Of a DNA stretch of 33,170 nt, positions 23,838 to 31,045 are shown in pieces (the stretch's first letter is position 1; each line of letters opens with the position of its first letter). The position numbers and the translations under genes are program-made. Origin of the DNA: Myxococcales bacterium (lineage in GTDB: Bacteria; Myxococcota_A; UBA9160; SMWR01); contig JABSQW010000524.1 in NCBI GenBank assembly GCA_013215605.1, positions 1 to 33,170 on the forward strand. Reading direction: 5' to 3'. The notes under the pieces are model-generated. The model had not been told where the DNA came from. It searched no databases and saw only the letters and a list, made by a program, of their open reading frames with translations.

Positions 23838-24359
23838 TCAGTCCTTGACGAGCTTCTCGTGGAGCTTTTTCGCGACGAAGGAGGGAACGAATTCGCTGAC
23901 GTCGCGGCCGAATCGGACGAGCTCCTTGAGCCGAGACGAGCTCACGTAGAGGTACTCCTGACTGGACATCAGGAAGACGGTCTCGAGATCGGGATCGAGG
24001 TGCTTGTTCATGAGCGCCATCTCGAACTCGTACTCGAAGTCCGACATGGCGCGAACACCACGCAGGATCACGTTCGCGCCCACTTCCCTGGCGAAATCCA
24101 CGCTGAGTGTGTCGAAGGTCGTGACCTGGACCCGGGGCTCGTCGATCGTCACCTCCTCTAGGATCGCGACGCGCTCGTCGATCGAGAACGCGCCGGCCTT
24201 GGCGACGTTGACCGCTACCGCGAGCACGATTTGGTCGCAGATCCGCAGCGCCCGACTCATGATGTCGAGGTGACCGTTCGTCACCGGGTCGAAGCTGGCC
24301 GGAAAGAGCGCCACCGACTCGCGGCGAGTCGGCGTGGACGAGGCCTTGGAAGCCGTCAT
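23838..24359 (-). CDS. coaD: Phosphopantetheine adenylyltransferase
   Basis: A 173-residue enzyme making dephospho-CoA from 4'-phosphopantetheine and ATP. The nucleotidyltransferase signature FPASFDPVTNGHLDI (19-33, His30) and the later MSSQEYLYVSSSRLKELVRFG, which contains the SSTxVKE-like loop, are both present, with NVILRGVRAMSDFEYEFEMALMN between them as in all CoaD proteins. The first 14 residues (MTASKASSTPTRRE) are an extra tail. The ATG at 24359 overlaps the rsmD stop by 4 bp, the common rsmD-coaD pairing. A 103-bp structured gap follows before the phosphohexomutase gene. Confidence 0.95.
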   Translation of the reverse strand: MTASKASSTPTRRESVALFPASFDPVTNGHLDIMSRALRICDQIVLAVAVNVAKAGAFSIDERVAILEEVTIDEPRVQVTTFDTLSVDFAREVGANVILRGVRAMSDFEYEFEMALMNKHLDPDLETVFLMSSQEYLYVSSSRLKELVRFGRDVSEFVPSFVAKKLHEKLVKD

Positions 24360-24967
24360 AATGGGGTCGTCGAACCTCTCTGTCGTTTTCGTGGGAAGGG
24401 AATCGGTGTCGCTCCGGCGCCATCCGGCCCCGACGCGGTGAAGCGCGAGATCAGCGTGTCCCCGTACCGGCGTTCGTCGAGACGTTCGAAGCCTTGTGCA
24501 TCCGCAACAGGATGCCCTCCTCCCGATTCGACTACCAGCACCCCGCCACGCTGAACGATTCCCCCCGCCGCGAGAGCGGCGAGGGCCCGGGGAATCTCGC
24601 CGCCCGCGTAGGGGGGGTCGAGGAGCACCAGGTCGAAGACGCGCCCTTCCGACGCGAGCTTCTCGACGGCCTTCACGGCATCGGACGCGACGATCCGCCC
24701 CTGCCCGACCTCGAGCAGGCTGGCGACGTTGTCGCGCAGCGCACCGAGCGAGCTCCCCGCCCTCTCGACGAACGTCGCGCTCGCTGCCCCGCGGGAAATC
24801 GCTTCGATCCCGAGCGAGCCGCTTCCCGCGTAGAGATCGAGGACGCAGGCGTCCTCGACGTCGAGCCTCGCGAACACCGATTCGCGAACGCGGTCGGAGG
24901 TGGGGCGCAGCCCCGAGCGGGGCACGCGCAGTCGACGTCCTCCGAGCTCTCCTCCAGTCACGCGCAT
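24356..24967 (-). CDS. rsmD: RsmD, 16S rRNA (guanine966-N2)-methyltransferase
   Basis: A 203-residue SAM-dependent methyltransferase for ribosomal small-subunit assembly. The N-terminal MRVTGGELGGRRLRVP...RPTSDRVRESVFARL is the RsmD opening. The SAM-binding motif DLYAGSGSLGIEAISRGA and the catalytic LLDPPYAGG follow. ATG 24967 is chosen because RsmD homology starts exactly there; the frame stays open upstream but encodes nothing recognisable. The C-terminus has a basic tail (PIPFPRKRQRGSTTPL). It is the first gene of the eight-gene minus-strand run ending with hflC. Confidence 0.92.
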   Translation of the reverse strand: MRVTGGELGGRRLRVPRSGLRPTSDRVRESVFARLDVEDACVLDLYAGSGSLGIEAISRGAASATFVERAGSSLGALRDNVASLLEVGQGRIVASDAVKAVEKLASEGRVFDLVLLDPPYAGGEIPRALAALAAGGIVQRGGVLVVESGGGHPVADAQGFERLDERRYGDTLISRFTASGPDGAGATPIPFPRKRQRGSTTPL

Positions 24968-25322
24968 CGCGAATTCCACCCAAACGGTCGCCGGGCGCGC
25001 TCGAGCGGCTCGGCCGAATCGAAGTGTAATCCCCGTCAGACTCTCGCGTGAACCCTCTGATCGCGCAGAGTCGACCCCGTGAACCACGAGCTTGCGTCGG
25101 CCGGCCGAGCGGCCAGCCGGAGAGACCGGCCGTTGCTGAGTGCTCGAAGTCCCCTATATTTCGCGCCCGCACGCGCCCCTCGCCAGGGCGATTGTGACCT
25201 GATCGAATGAAATACCGAAACAGGCGTCCTTCACTCGCGCTCATCGAACGACACACACTGGCGTCCGACTCCGCCCCGGGGCACGGCGGCGGCCTGGACA
25301 CACGCAAGGGGAACAAAGGCAC
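24968..25322 (+). promoter_or_regulatory. Divergent intergenic region (rsmD / XRE regulator) with sigma-70-type promoter
   Basis: This 355-bp gap lacks a convincing gene. On the plus strand TTGCTG (25133-25138), a 16-base spacer and TATATT (25155-25160) form a plausible promoter, giving a leader of about 155 bases before the regulator start at 25323. A 7-bp inverted repeat CGGCCGG/CCGGCCG (25098-25104 and 25126-25132) abuts the -35 box and may be an operator. I could not identify the rsmD promoter with confidence. Confidence 0.45.
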
Positions 25323-25559
25323 ATGGCAACAGCAGTTGATCGTCTGAAGCGAAAGCTCTCCGACCGACTCGCGCAGGTTCGAGGCGATCGGTCCCAGCGG
25401 CAGTTCGCCCGAGAGCTCGGAGTCTTCCAACAGAACGTCAACCGCTACGAGAGCGGCACGACCCCGCACACCGACTTTCTCATCACGCTTGCGGTCAAGG
25501 AGCGGGTGTCCGTCAACTGGCTCCTGCTCGGCGAGGGCAAGATGAAACGCAAGCGCTGA
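25323..25559 (+). CDS. Small XRE-family helix-turn-helix regulator
   Basis: A 78-residue protein that is essentially one HTH domain (about 15-70). RSQRQFARELGVFQQNVNRYESGTTPHTDFLITLAVKERVSVNWLLLGEG gives the two HTH helices and the NWLLLGEG ending common in phage-repressor-like regulators. AAAGG lies four bases before the ATG. The C-terminus is basic (KMKRKR). It has no partner toxin, sensor or recombinase beside it. A strong hairpin follows seven bases after the stop, so it is probably a single-gene transcript. The target is unknown; autoregulation through the repeat at the -35 box is a reasonable guess. Confidence 0.85.
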   Translation: MATAVDRLKRKLSDRLAQVRGDRSQRQFARELGVFQQNVNRYESGTTPHTDFLITLAVKERVSVNWLLLGEGKMKRKR

Positions 25560-25565
25560 TCGACC

Positions 25566-25597
25566 GCGTCAGCGGTCCGTTCGCCGACCGCTGATGC
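25566..25597 (+). terminator. Terminator-like hairpin after the XRE gene
   Basis: GCGTCAGCGGTC and GACCGCTGATGC form a 12-bp stem with a single G-U pair and an 8-base loop, starting seven bases after the stop codon. No T-tract follows, so release would need Rho or the hairpin serves mainly for message stability. The rest of the gap to 25829 holds only a smaller 6-bp repeat (AGGGAA/TTCCCT, 25660-25677) and GGCGCC-rich sequence. Confidence 0.55.
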
Positions 25598-25829
25598 TCC
25601 CGCCAGCTCCGCAACCCCCTTCACCCCTGTGTAGAAGACTGGATCTCCCTCTCCATCGAAGGGAAATCCGCTTCCCTCCAGTGCCCGTGCTGGACGCTCG
25701 CGCGTGCGCAGCACCGGCGCCAAGGCAGCGCCGTTGCGACGCTCCGGCGCCGCTCGGATCGGTTGGGCACGCCACTTGCTCTAGTACCCGGTGACTTTGC
25801 GCATAGCGCGAAACAGCGGGAGTTCGAGC

Positions 25830-26168
25830 GTGTTCTACATCCTGGCAACATTGACACTGCTGCTCACTGCGGCTGACCACTGGACCACGTACGTGTGCCT
25901 TCGCCAACCGGTCGACGGTTGGGTGGTCATGGAAGCCAACCCCATCGCGGAATGGCTGTTCGGCAGCGTCGGCCTCGGGAACGGACTCCTCGTCGACAGC
26001 GTCATCACGGGTTTTGCCGTTGCCTTCCTGCTGACCACGAACCGCCTGCCGGTTCCCGTCAAAACAACATTCTTCATCTGTGTCGTGCTCTGGACGGGTC
26101 ATGCGGTGGTCAACAACCTGAACGCCATCTCGATGATGGGCCTGTCACCGTTCGGAGGGCTCTCCTAG
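25830..26168 (+). CDS. Small membrane protein, DUF5658-like
   Basis: A 112-residue protein with about three to four transmembrane helices. The pattern ADHWTTYVCLRQ...MEANPIAEWLFG (Asp and Thr in the first helix, then EANP) matches what I know of the DUF5658 family, whose function is undescribed. GTG 25830 is preferred, with GGGAG seven bases upstream; a GTG at 25791 would add 13 residues but has no ribosome site. The stop is one base from the lytic transglycosylase start, so the two are almost certainly co-transcribed, suggesting an envelope role. Confidence 0.75.
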   Translation: MFYILATLTLLLTAADHWTTYVCLRQPVDGWVVMEANPIAEWLFGSVGLGNGLLVDSVITGFAVAFLLTTNRLPVPVKTTFFICVVLWTGHAVVNNLNAISMMGLSPFGGLS

Positions 26169-26169
26169 G

Positions 26170-26832
26170 ATGCTTCGAACGCACATCGCCTCACTCGTCA
26201 GCATCGCGCTGTTCTCGCTTTCTTGCGGCCTCTCGGCGGCTGTCTCGGAGACCGACGGACCCGGATCCACCGATCTCGCGAGCACGAGCGCGCCGGACAT
26301 CGTTGCACCCGTGGCCGCCGCAGAACCGCTGGCGCCGGTCCGTGAGGACGACCGCCTCGTGGCCCTCGCCGAGTTTCTCTCGGAGCAGCCCACGGGACTC
26401 ACGCCCGTGGAGATCGGCGAGCTCGCCGAGGTGATCGTCGTCGAGTCGGACCGACACGACCTCGATCTGCGCCTCGTGCTGGCGTTGATGTACGTCGAGA
26501 GTCGCTATCAGACCTTCGCGGTCTCGCCGGTGGGCGCGATGGGGCTCATGCAGGTACTGCCCTCGACCGGAAAGGAGATCGCAGACCGTCTCGGAATCGC
26601 CTGGTACGGCCCCGAGACGCTCTTCGACCCGGCCGTCAACGTGCGGATCGGCATTTCGTACATGAAGCGGCTGGCGCGCCGCTACGGCGCCATGGACACC
26701 GCTCTCGCCGCCTACAACTGGGGCCCCGGCAACATCGACAAGTTCCTGCGCCGCGGATCCCCGCTACCCAAGGTCTACCCCGCCCTCGTCAACGACGCCT
26801 ACGCGGGCCCCATCATCCCCCTCCGCAGCTAG
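26170..26832 (+). CDS. Lytic transglycosylase (SLT domain)
   Basis: A 220-residue exported murein lyase. The signal peptide (about 1-24) contains SLSC but lacks a good lipobox, so it is probably secreted rather than lipidated. After a Pro/Ala-rich linker the SLT domain (about 85-205) shows the catalytic Glu110 (LALMYVESRYQTFAVSPVGAMGLMQVLPSTG) and AYNWGPGNID (181-190), both typical of Slt70/MltC-like enzymes. It cleaves glycan strands to 1,6-anhydro-MurNAc ends, the substrates that feed the AnmK/AmgK/MurU recycling route encoded a few kilobases away. It is convergent with dacB, with 28 bases between stops. Confidence 0.9.
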   Translation: MLRTHIASLVSIALFSLSCGLSAAVSETDGPGSTDLASTSAPDIVAPVAAAEPLAPVREDDRLVALAEFLSEQPTGLTPVEIGELAEVIVVESDRHDLDLRLVLALMYVESRYQTFAVSPVGAMGLMQVLPSTGKEIADRLGIAWYGPETLFDPAVNVRIGISYMKRLARRYGAMDTALAAYNWGPGNIDKFLRRGSPLPKVYPALVNDAYAGPIIPLRS

Positions 26833-26860
26833 CGACGGAACCCGACCCGGGTGGAGCGGG

Positions 26861-28375
26861 TCAGCCGCCGCCGGGATGGCTGGGTGGCTTGTTTCCGGGC
26901 TGGGCGAGCGCTGTTGAGTTTTCCTCGACGAGCTGTGTGACAAAGGCGTCGACTGCGGCCATGGCGCGATCGGCATCTCCCCGGAACCCGTTCACGATGA
27001 TCGAGAACACGGCGCGGCCACCGCCGGGGCGCTTTGCGTATCCCGAGAGCGCCGTGACGCGCGTGAGCAGGCCGGTCTTCGCGCGCACCGCATAGGCGGC
27101 GCCTTCCGCGCGCTTCTCGAGCGTTCCGTCCGCGGCGGCGATCGGCAGGGAGGCCTCGAACTCCGGCCCGAAGCGAAACGATTGCGATGCCAGAAGCAAC
27201 GCCGCGACGAGCGTACGCGGCGATACGCGATTGTCGTAGGACAGTCCCGAGCCGTCGACGAGCTCCAGGCCGGCGACATCGACCCCGGACAGGACGAGCT
27301 GCGCGCGGAACGCCGGGATGCCCGCCTCCCAGCTCCCGACGTCTGCGCCGGAGCGCACGGAGAGGCTCTTCACGAGCCCCTCGCCGATCGAGTTGTTGCT
27401 GAATTTCATGAAGAGCCGGATGACCTCGGCGAGCGGCTTGCCGGCATGCTCGAGAAGCACGACGCCCGACTCCGGCGCGACACCGCGCCGCAAGTCACCT
27501 CCGACGCTGATGCCGTTCGCCGCCAGCTGCATGCGGAAGACCTCGCCCGCGTACTGCGTCGGATCGAGCACGCTGCGGAAGTAGACCTTCTTTTCGCCTC
27601 CGGCCGGCGTCGACCCGGACACGCTGACTTCCATGTCGCCGGCACCCGCGCGTCGATCGACCACGAGCGAACACCGCGAGCGCTCGGCTCCGGTAAAGGC
27701 GCGGTTCACGAGGCGCAGGTACGGCACCGGTGGATCGAGCTCGACCTCGACCGGGTCTCCCTGCCCGGCGCCGGCCTTCACCGACACCGCGAACGCCCCG
27801 TAGTTGACGTTGAGCGCCCCCACCGGCGCGTGGTACGCGCGCGCGGACACCTTTCCCCAAGACGGGTGCCAGAACGCGCTCTCGAACGCACGATCGTCGA
27901 GCAGGATTCCGCGGCGCACCCCGCGCAAACCCACCATTCGCAGGTCCGCGGCGATTCGCCAGAGCTCCTCCGAAGTGAGCGCGGGATCGCCACCGCCTTG
28001 CAGCAGAAGGAACTCGACGCTCCCGGAGGCGTCGGGCGCGCGGTCCGCGATGACGCGCGTCGTGAAACGGTGGGTCGGGCCGAACGCGTCGAGCGCCGCC
28101 ACGGCCGTCAGGATCTTCTGATTCGACGCCGGCACGAGCGCGCGGTCGGCCTCGCGGGTGTACAGCACCTCGCCCGACCCCTCTTCGACCACGTGCACCG
28201 ACACGCGCGCGCCACGCAGAGCGCGATCGGCGAGCGCCGCGTCGAGGCGCTCGCTCAGCTCGCTGCCAGCGGGGTCCGCGGCAACCGCGAGCGAAGTGAG
28301 GAACGCTGCCGCGCCAACCTGGAAGAGGAAGGCGAAGAGCAGGAACTCCGGCCGCGCTAGCCTGCGCGTTTCCAT
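26861..28375 (-). CDS. dacB: D-alanyl-D-alanine carboxypeptidase/endopeptidase (PBP4 family, S13)
   Basis: A 504-residue periplasmic enzyme with a signal peptide (about 1-33, ...SLAVAADP). The three penicillin-binding motifs are visible: SNQK (84-87, nucleophile Ser84), SNN (326-328) and KTG (433-435). The length and the long insert between the first two motifs fit PBP4. It trims D-Ala and cuts 4-3 crosslinks. ATG 28375 begins directly before the signal peptide; the frame stays open upstream through non-coding sequence. The C-terminus ends in a Pro/Gly-rich tail. It is divergent from the SpmAB gene. Confidence 0.92.
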   Translation of the reverse strand: METRRLARPEFLLFAFLFQVGAAAFLTSLAVAADPAGSELSERLDAALADRALRGARVSVHVVEEGSGEVLYTREADRALVPASNQKILTAVAALDAFGPTHRFTTRVIADRAPDASGSVEFLLLQGGGDPALTSEELWRIAADLRMVGLRGVRRGILLDDRAFESAFWHPSWGKVSARAYHAPVGALNVNYGAFAVSVKAGAGQGDPVEVELDPPVPYLRLVNRAFTGAERSRCSLVVDRRAGAGDMEVSVSGSTPAGGEKKVYFRSVLDPTQYAGEVFRMQLAANGISVGGDLRRGVAPESGVVLLEHAGKPLAEVIRLFMKFSNNSIGEGLVKSLSVRSGADVGSWEAGIPAFRAQLVLSGVDVAGLELVDGSGLSYDNRVSPRTLVAALLLASQSFRFGPEFEASLPIAAADGTLEKRAEGAAYAVRAKTGLLTRVTALSGYAKRPGGGRAVFSIIVNGFRGDADRAMAAVDAFVTQLVEENSTALAQPGNKPPSHPGGG

Positions 28376-28511
28376 GGCGTGTTCGCCCCTCACGGAGTCT
28401 CCCTCACGGAGCGCGCTGCGTCCGTGCTGGCGGGGTTTTGGGGGGACGTCGCTTGACGCGAGCCAGCTTATCCGGGAGCCTGCCCCACGGCAATCACAGC
28501 GTCGGCGATCC

Positions 28512-28539
28512 GCCGATGGGCGTCGCGTTGCCCATCGGC
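28512..28539. repeat. 10-bp perfect inverted repeat in the dacB / spmAB divergent region
   Basis: GCCGATGGGC (28512-28521), an 8-base spacer and GCCCATCGGC (28530-28539). It sits near the middle of the 281-bp gap between the two divergent starts, which otherwise shows no clear -35/-10 pair. It could be an operator for a dimeric regulator serving both genes, or a hairpin in either leader. Confidence 0.5.
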
Positions 28540-28656
28540 TGACCGCGGACGCTGGGGTCGCCGAGGCTGTCCGTCTTGACCCGTGGGTGAATCGGGCGAC
28601 GGTCTGCAGCACCGCGTGACGGAGCGACGATCGAGCACGCTGGGGGGCGGGCGTCG

Positions 28657-29970
28657 ATGAACGGAATCTTCCTGATCCTGATCGCCGGGTCTGTCGTTGC
28701 GGCGGCCTTCGCCGGCGCCATGCCCGCAGTGACCCAGGCCGGGATCGACCAGGCCAAGTTCGCCGTCACATTTGCGATCGGACTCATCGGCCAGATGGCC
28801 CTGTGGCTCGGCTTCATGAACGTCCTGCGCGAAGCCGGCGTGATGCGCTCGATCGCCCACCGACTCGGCCCCGTCATGCGGAAGCTCTTCCCCGACATTC
28901 CGGATGATCACCCCGCGTTGTCCGCGATGGTCATGAACATCGCCGCGAACATGCTGGGCCTCGCCAACGCCGCCACGCCCTTCGGATTGAAGGCGATTCG
29001 CGAACTGCAACGCCTGAACCCCCACCCGGGCGTCGCGACGAACTCGATGGCGCTCTTCCTCGCCATCAACACGTCGGGGGTCGCCGTTCTGCCGCTCGGC
29101 GTCATTGGTGTCCGCGCGGCCCTGGGCGCGGAACGCCTCGGCTCCATCATCGTGCCGTCTCTGCTCGCCACGATGCTCTCGACGGCCGTCGCCATCTTCG
29201 TCGCGAAGAGCCTCCAGGGTCGACCCATGTTCGCGCCCGAACGCTTCATCGACGCGGACGCGAGCGACGACGCCCCGCCCACCGACGGGGGCAGCATCTC
29301 GGGCATGGAGGAGGCACAGCAGGTAGCCGAGATCGATGCCCCGGCGTCACCCTGGCGCATGGCCGTGCTCGGCATCTTCGGCGTGGCCATGCTCGCAGCG
29401 CTGGTCCGTCAGGCCGGCGCGTCACCGGACGTGGCGGGCCTCGACCAGGTGAAGAGTTTCCTCGAGTCGTGGCTGCTCCCGGTACTGATGGCGGTGATCG
29501 TGCTCTTCGGTTTCGGCCACCGGGTGCGCGTCTACGAGGCGTTCGTGAAGGGCGCGAAGGAAGGCTTCGACATCGGCGTGATGATCATCCCCTACCTCGT
29601 CGCGATTCTCGTCGGCGTCGGGATGTTTCGCGCGTCGGGACTGCTCGACATGCTGATCGGCGGCTTGCGTCCGCTCACAGACCTCATCGGCTATCCCGCC
29701 GAAGCACTGCCGATGGCGCTGATCCGACCGCTGTCTGGAAGTGGCGCGCTCGGCGTGATGACGGAGACGATGAACGCTCACGGACCCGACTCCTTCGTGG
29801 GCTTCCTCGTGTCCATCATGAATGGGAGCACGGAGACCACCTTCTACGTGATCGCTGTGTACCTCGGCAGCGTCCACGTGCGCGCGGCGCGCCATACCCT
29901 GGCGGCGTGCCTCGCCGCCGACTTCACCGGCCTGTGCGCCGCGTTCCTCCTTGCCCGGCTCTTCTTCTGA
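28657..29970 (+). CDS. Fused SpmA-SpmB membrane protein (nucleoside-recognition/Gate domains)
   Basis: A 437-residue protein with about ten transmembrane helices. The first half (1-190) matches SpmA: FAIGLIGQMALWLGFMNVLREAG and VMNIAANMLGLANAATPFGLKAI are characteristic. A charged loop (about 190-225) joins it to the SpmB half (235-437): AKEGFDIGVMIIPYLVAILVGVGMF, RPLSGSGALGVMTE and MNGSTETTFYVIAVYLG. In Bacillus the separate SpmA and SpmB proteins, together with the carboxypeptidase DacB, are needed for spore core dehydration; non-sporulating Gram-negatives carry fused versions of unknown function. The transported substrate is not known. GGGGGG lies ten bases before ATG 28657. The AmgK-like gene starts one base after its stop. 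Confidence 0.9.
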   Translation: MNGIFLILIAGSVVAAAFAGAMPAVTQAGIDQAKFAVTFAIGLIGQMALWLGFMNVLREAGVMRSIAHRLGPVMRKLFPDIPDDHPALSAMVMNIAANMLGLANAATPFGLKAIRELQRLNPHPGVATNSMALFLAINTSGVAVLPLGVIGVRAALGAERLGSIIVPSLLATMLSTAVAIFVAKSLQGRPMFAPERFIDADASDDAPPTDGGSISGMEEAQQVAEIDAPASPWRMAVLGIFGVAMLAALVRQAGASPDVAGLDQVKSFLESWLLPVLMAVIVLFGFGHRVRVYEAFVKGAKEGFDIGVMIIPYLVAILVGVGMFRASGLLDMLIGGLRPLTDLIGYPAEALPMALIRPLSGSGALGVMTETMNAHGPDSFVGFLVSIMNGSTETTFYVIAVYLGSVHVRAARHTLAACLAADFTGLCAAFLLARLFF

Positions 29971-29971
29971 G

Positions 29972-31045
29972 ATGGCCGGTGGCGCGGGGGACGCCGAGAC
30001 GGCCCGCGTCGAGGGCGCCATCGTCGCTCTCGGCACCCAGACGTTCGGGTCGGCTCCCACCCGGCTCGAGTGGATCGACGCGGGACTCGGCCTGCGCGGC
30101 TTTGCGCGGCTCCGCCTCAGCGGCGCGCCCGGCACGGTGATCGCGCGCGTCGAAGCACCGGAAGACCTCGCCGGCCGGCCCACCGGCGCCCCCGCCGAAC
30201 CACCCCTCGAGCCGATTCGCGCGCACCTCGAGCGCGGGGGCCTGCCGGTTCCGAAGTGCTGGGCGCGGAACGCAGCGCTCGGCATCGCGTTGCTCGAAGA
30301 CGTCGGCACGGTCTGCCTGAACGACACCGCGGTTCAGATCGACGCCAAATTGCGTCGAGCCCGATACGCGGAAGCGTGCGATCTCGTGCCGCGCCTGCAG
30401 TCACTGCCCGCCGATCCGGCGGTCGAAGCCTACGCGCGCCATCTCGACGACGCCCTGTTCGCCTACAAGGCCGATCTGTTCGCGACCTACAGCCTCGCGG
30501 TCCGCTCGCGCGAGACCACGCCCGCCGAGCGCGAAGCCGTCCGCGACGCGTTCACCCACGTGGCCGAGACGTCTAGCGACGCGCCGGATCGCCTCGCCCA
30601 CCGCGACTTCCAGAGCGCAAACCTCCACGTAGTGCCCGGGCGAGCCGGGGGCGAAGTGGTCATGATCGACCTCCAGGGCGCGTTCCTCGCGCCACCGGAG
30701 TACGACCTCGTGTGTCTGCTGCGCGATTCCTACGCCGAGCTCGAGCAGGACGAGATCGACGCACATCTCGCGCGCGTCCGACCGAAGCTCCCCGACGCGC
30801 CCGACCCCGAGACGTTCGCGCGGCGCTTCGACCTCCTGACGCTGACGCGCAAGGGGAAGGACCACGCACGTTTCGTCTACGCCGCGAGAGAGCGCGGCGA
30901 CACGCGTTTCCTGCGCTTCATCCCCGCCACCGTGCGCGCGCTGCGCGGCGCCGCCGCGCGCGCCGCGGCACGCGAGCCCGCCATGACCCCCCTCGCCGAG
31001 CTGATCGCCGAACTCCCCGAGACACCGGACGAGCCGTCCGCGTGA
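29972..31045 (+). CDS. AmgK-like N-acetylmuramate/N-acetylglucosamine kinase (APH fold)
   Basis: A 357-residue member of the aminoglycoside-phosphotransferase fold. The catalytic loop HRDFQSANL (210-218, base Asp212) and metal-binding Asp233 (MIDLQGAFLAPPEYDLVCLLRDSY) closely follow the AmgK/COG3178 pattern, which ends in TYDLxSLLRDxY. ALLEDVGTVCLND (106-118) is the hinge region. AmgK phosphorylates MurNAc at the anomeric position so that MurU can make UDP-MurNAc, bypassing de novo synthesis and giving intrinsic fosfomycin tolerance in Pseudomonas. The next gene, overlapping by 4 bp, is a MurU-like nucleotidyltransferase, which strongly supports this reading. ATG 29972 is one base after the SpmAB stop. 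An alternative is a kinase for another sugar feeding an NDP-sugar. Confidence 0.75.
   Translation: MAGGAGDAETARVEGAIVALGTQTFGSAPTRLEWIDAGLGLRGFARLRLSGAPGTVIARVEAPEDLAGRPTGAPAEPPLEPIRAHLERGGLPVPKCWARNAALGIALLEDVGTVCLNDTAVQIDAKLRRARYAEACDLVPRLQSLPADPAVEAYARHLDDALFAYKADLFATYSLAVRSRETTPAEREAVRDAFTHVAETSSDAPDRLAHRDFQSANLHVVPGRAGGEVVMIDLQGAFLAPPEYDLVCLLRDSYAELEQDEIDAHLARVRPKLPDAPDPETFARRFDLLTLTRKGKDHARFVYAARERGDTRFLRFIPATVRALRGAAARAAAREPAMTPLAELIAELPETPDEPSA

Noticed and set aside
25207-25347. A 46-codon plus-strand open frame overlapping the start of the XRE gene
   Set aside because: No ribosome site and no recognisable content; it could be a leader peptide but nothing supports translation.
23838-25469. 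A 543-codon open frame that would extend CoaD far upstream
   Set aside because: Everything before ATG 24359 overlaps rsmD in another frame and has no domain; the 4-bp overlap start gives a normal-length CoaD.
25569-26102. A 177-codon minus-strand open frame opposite the DUF5658-like gene
   Set aside because: Low-complexity composition without hydrophobic or domain structure, while the opposite strand encodes a coherent membrane protein with a ribosome site.
26170-26245. Possible lipoprotein signal (SLSC) on the lytic transglycosylase
   Set aside because: The position three before the Cys is Ser rather than Leu, Val or Ile, so the lipobox is poor; called as an ordinary signal peptide.
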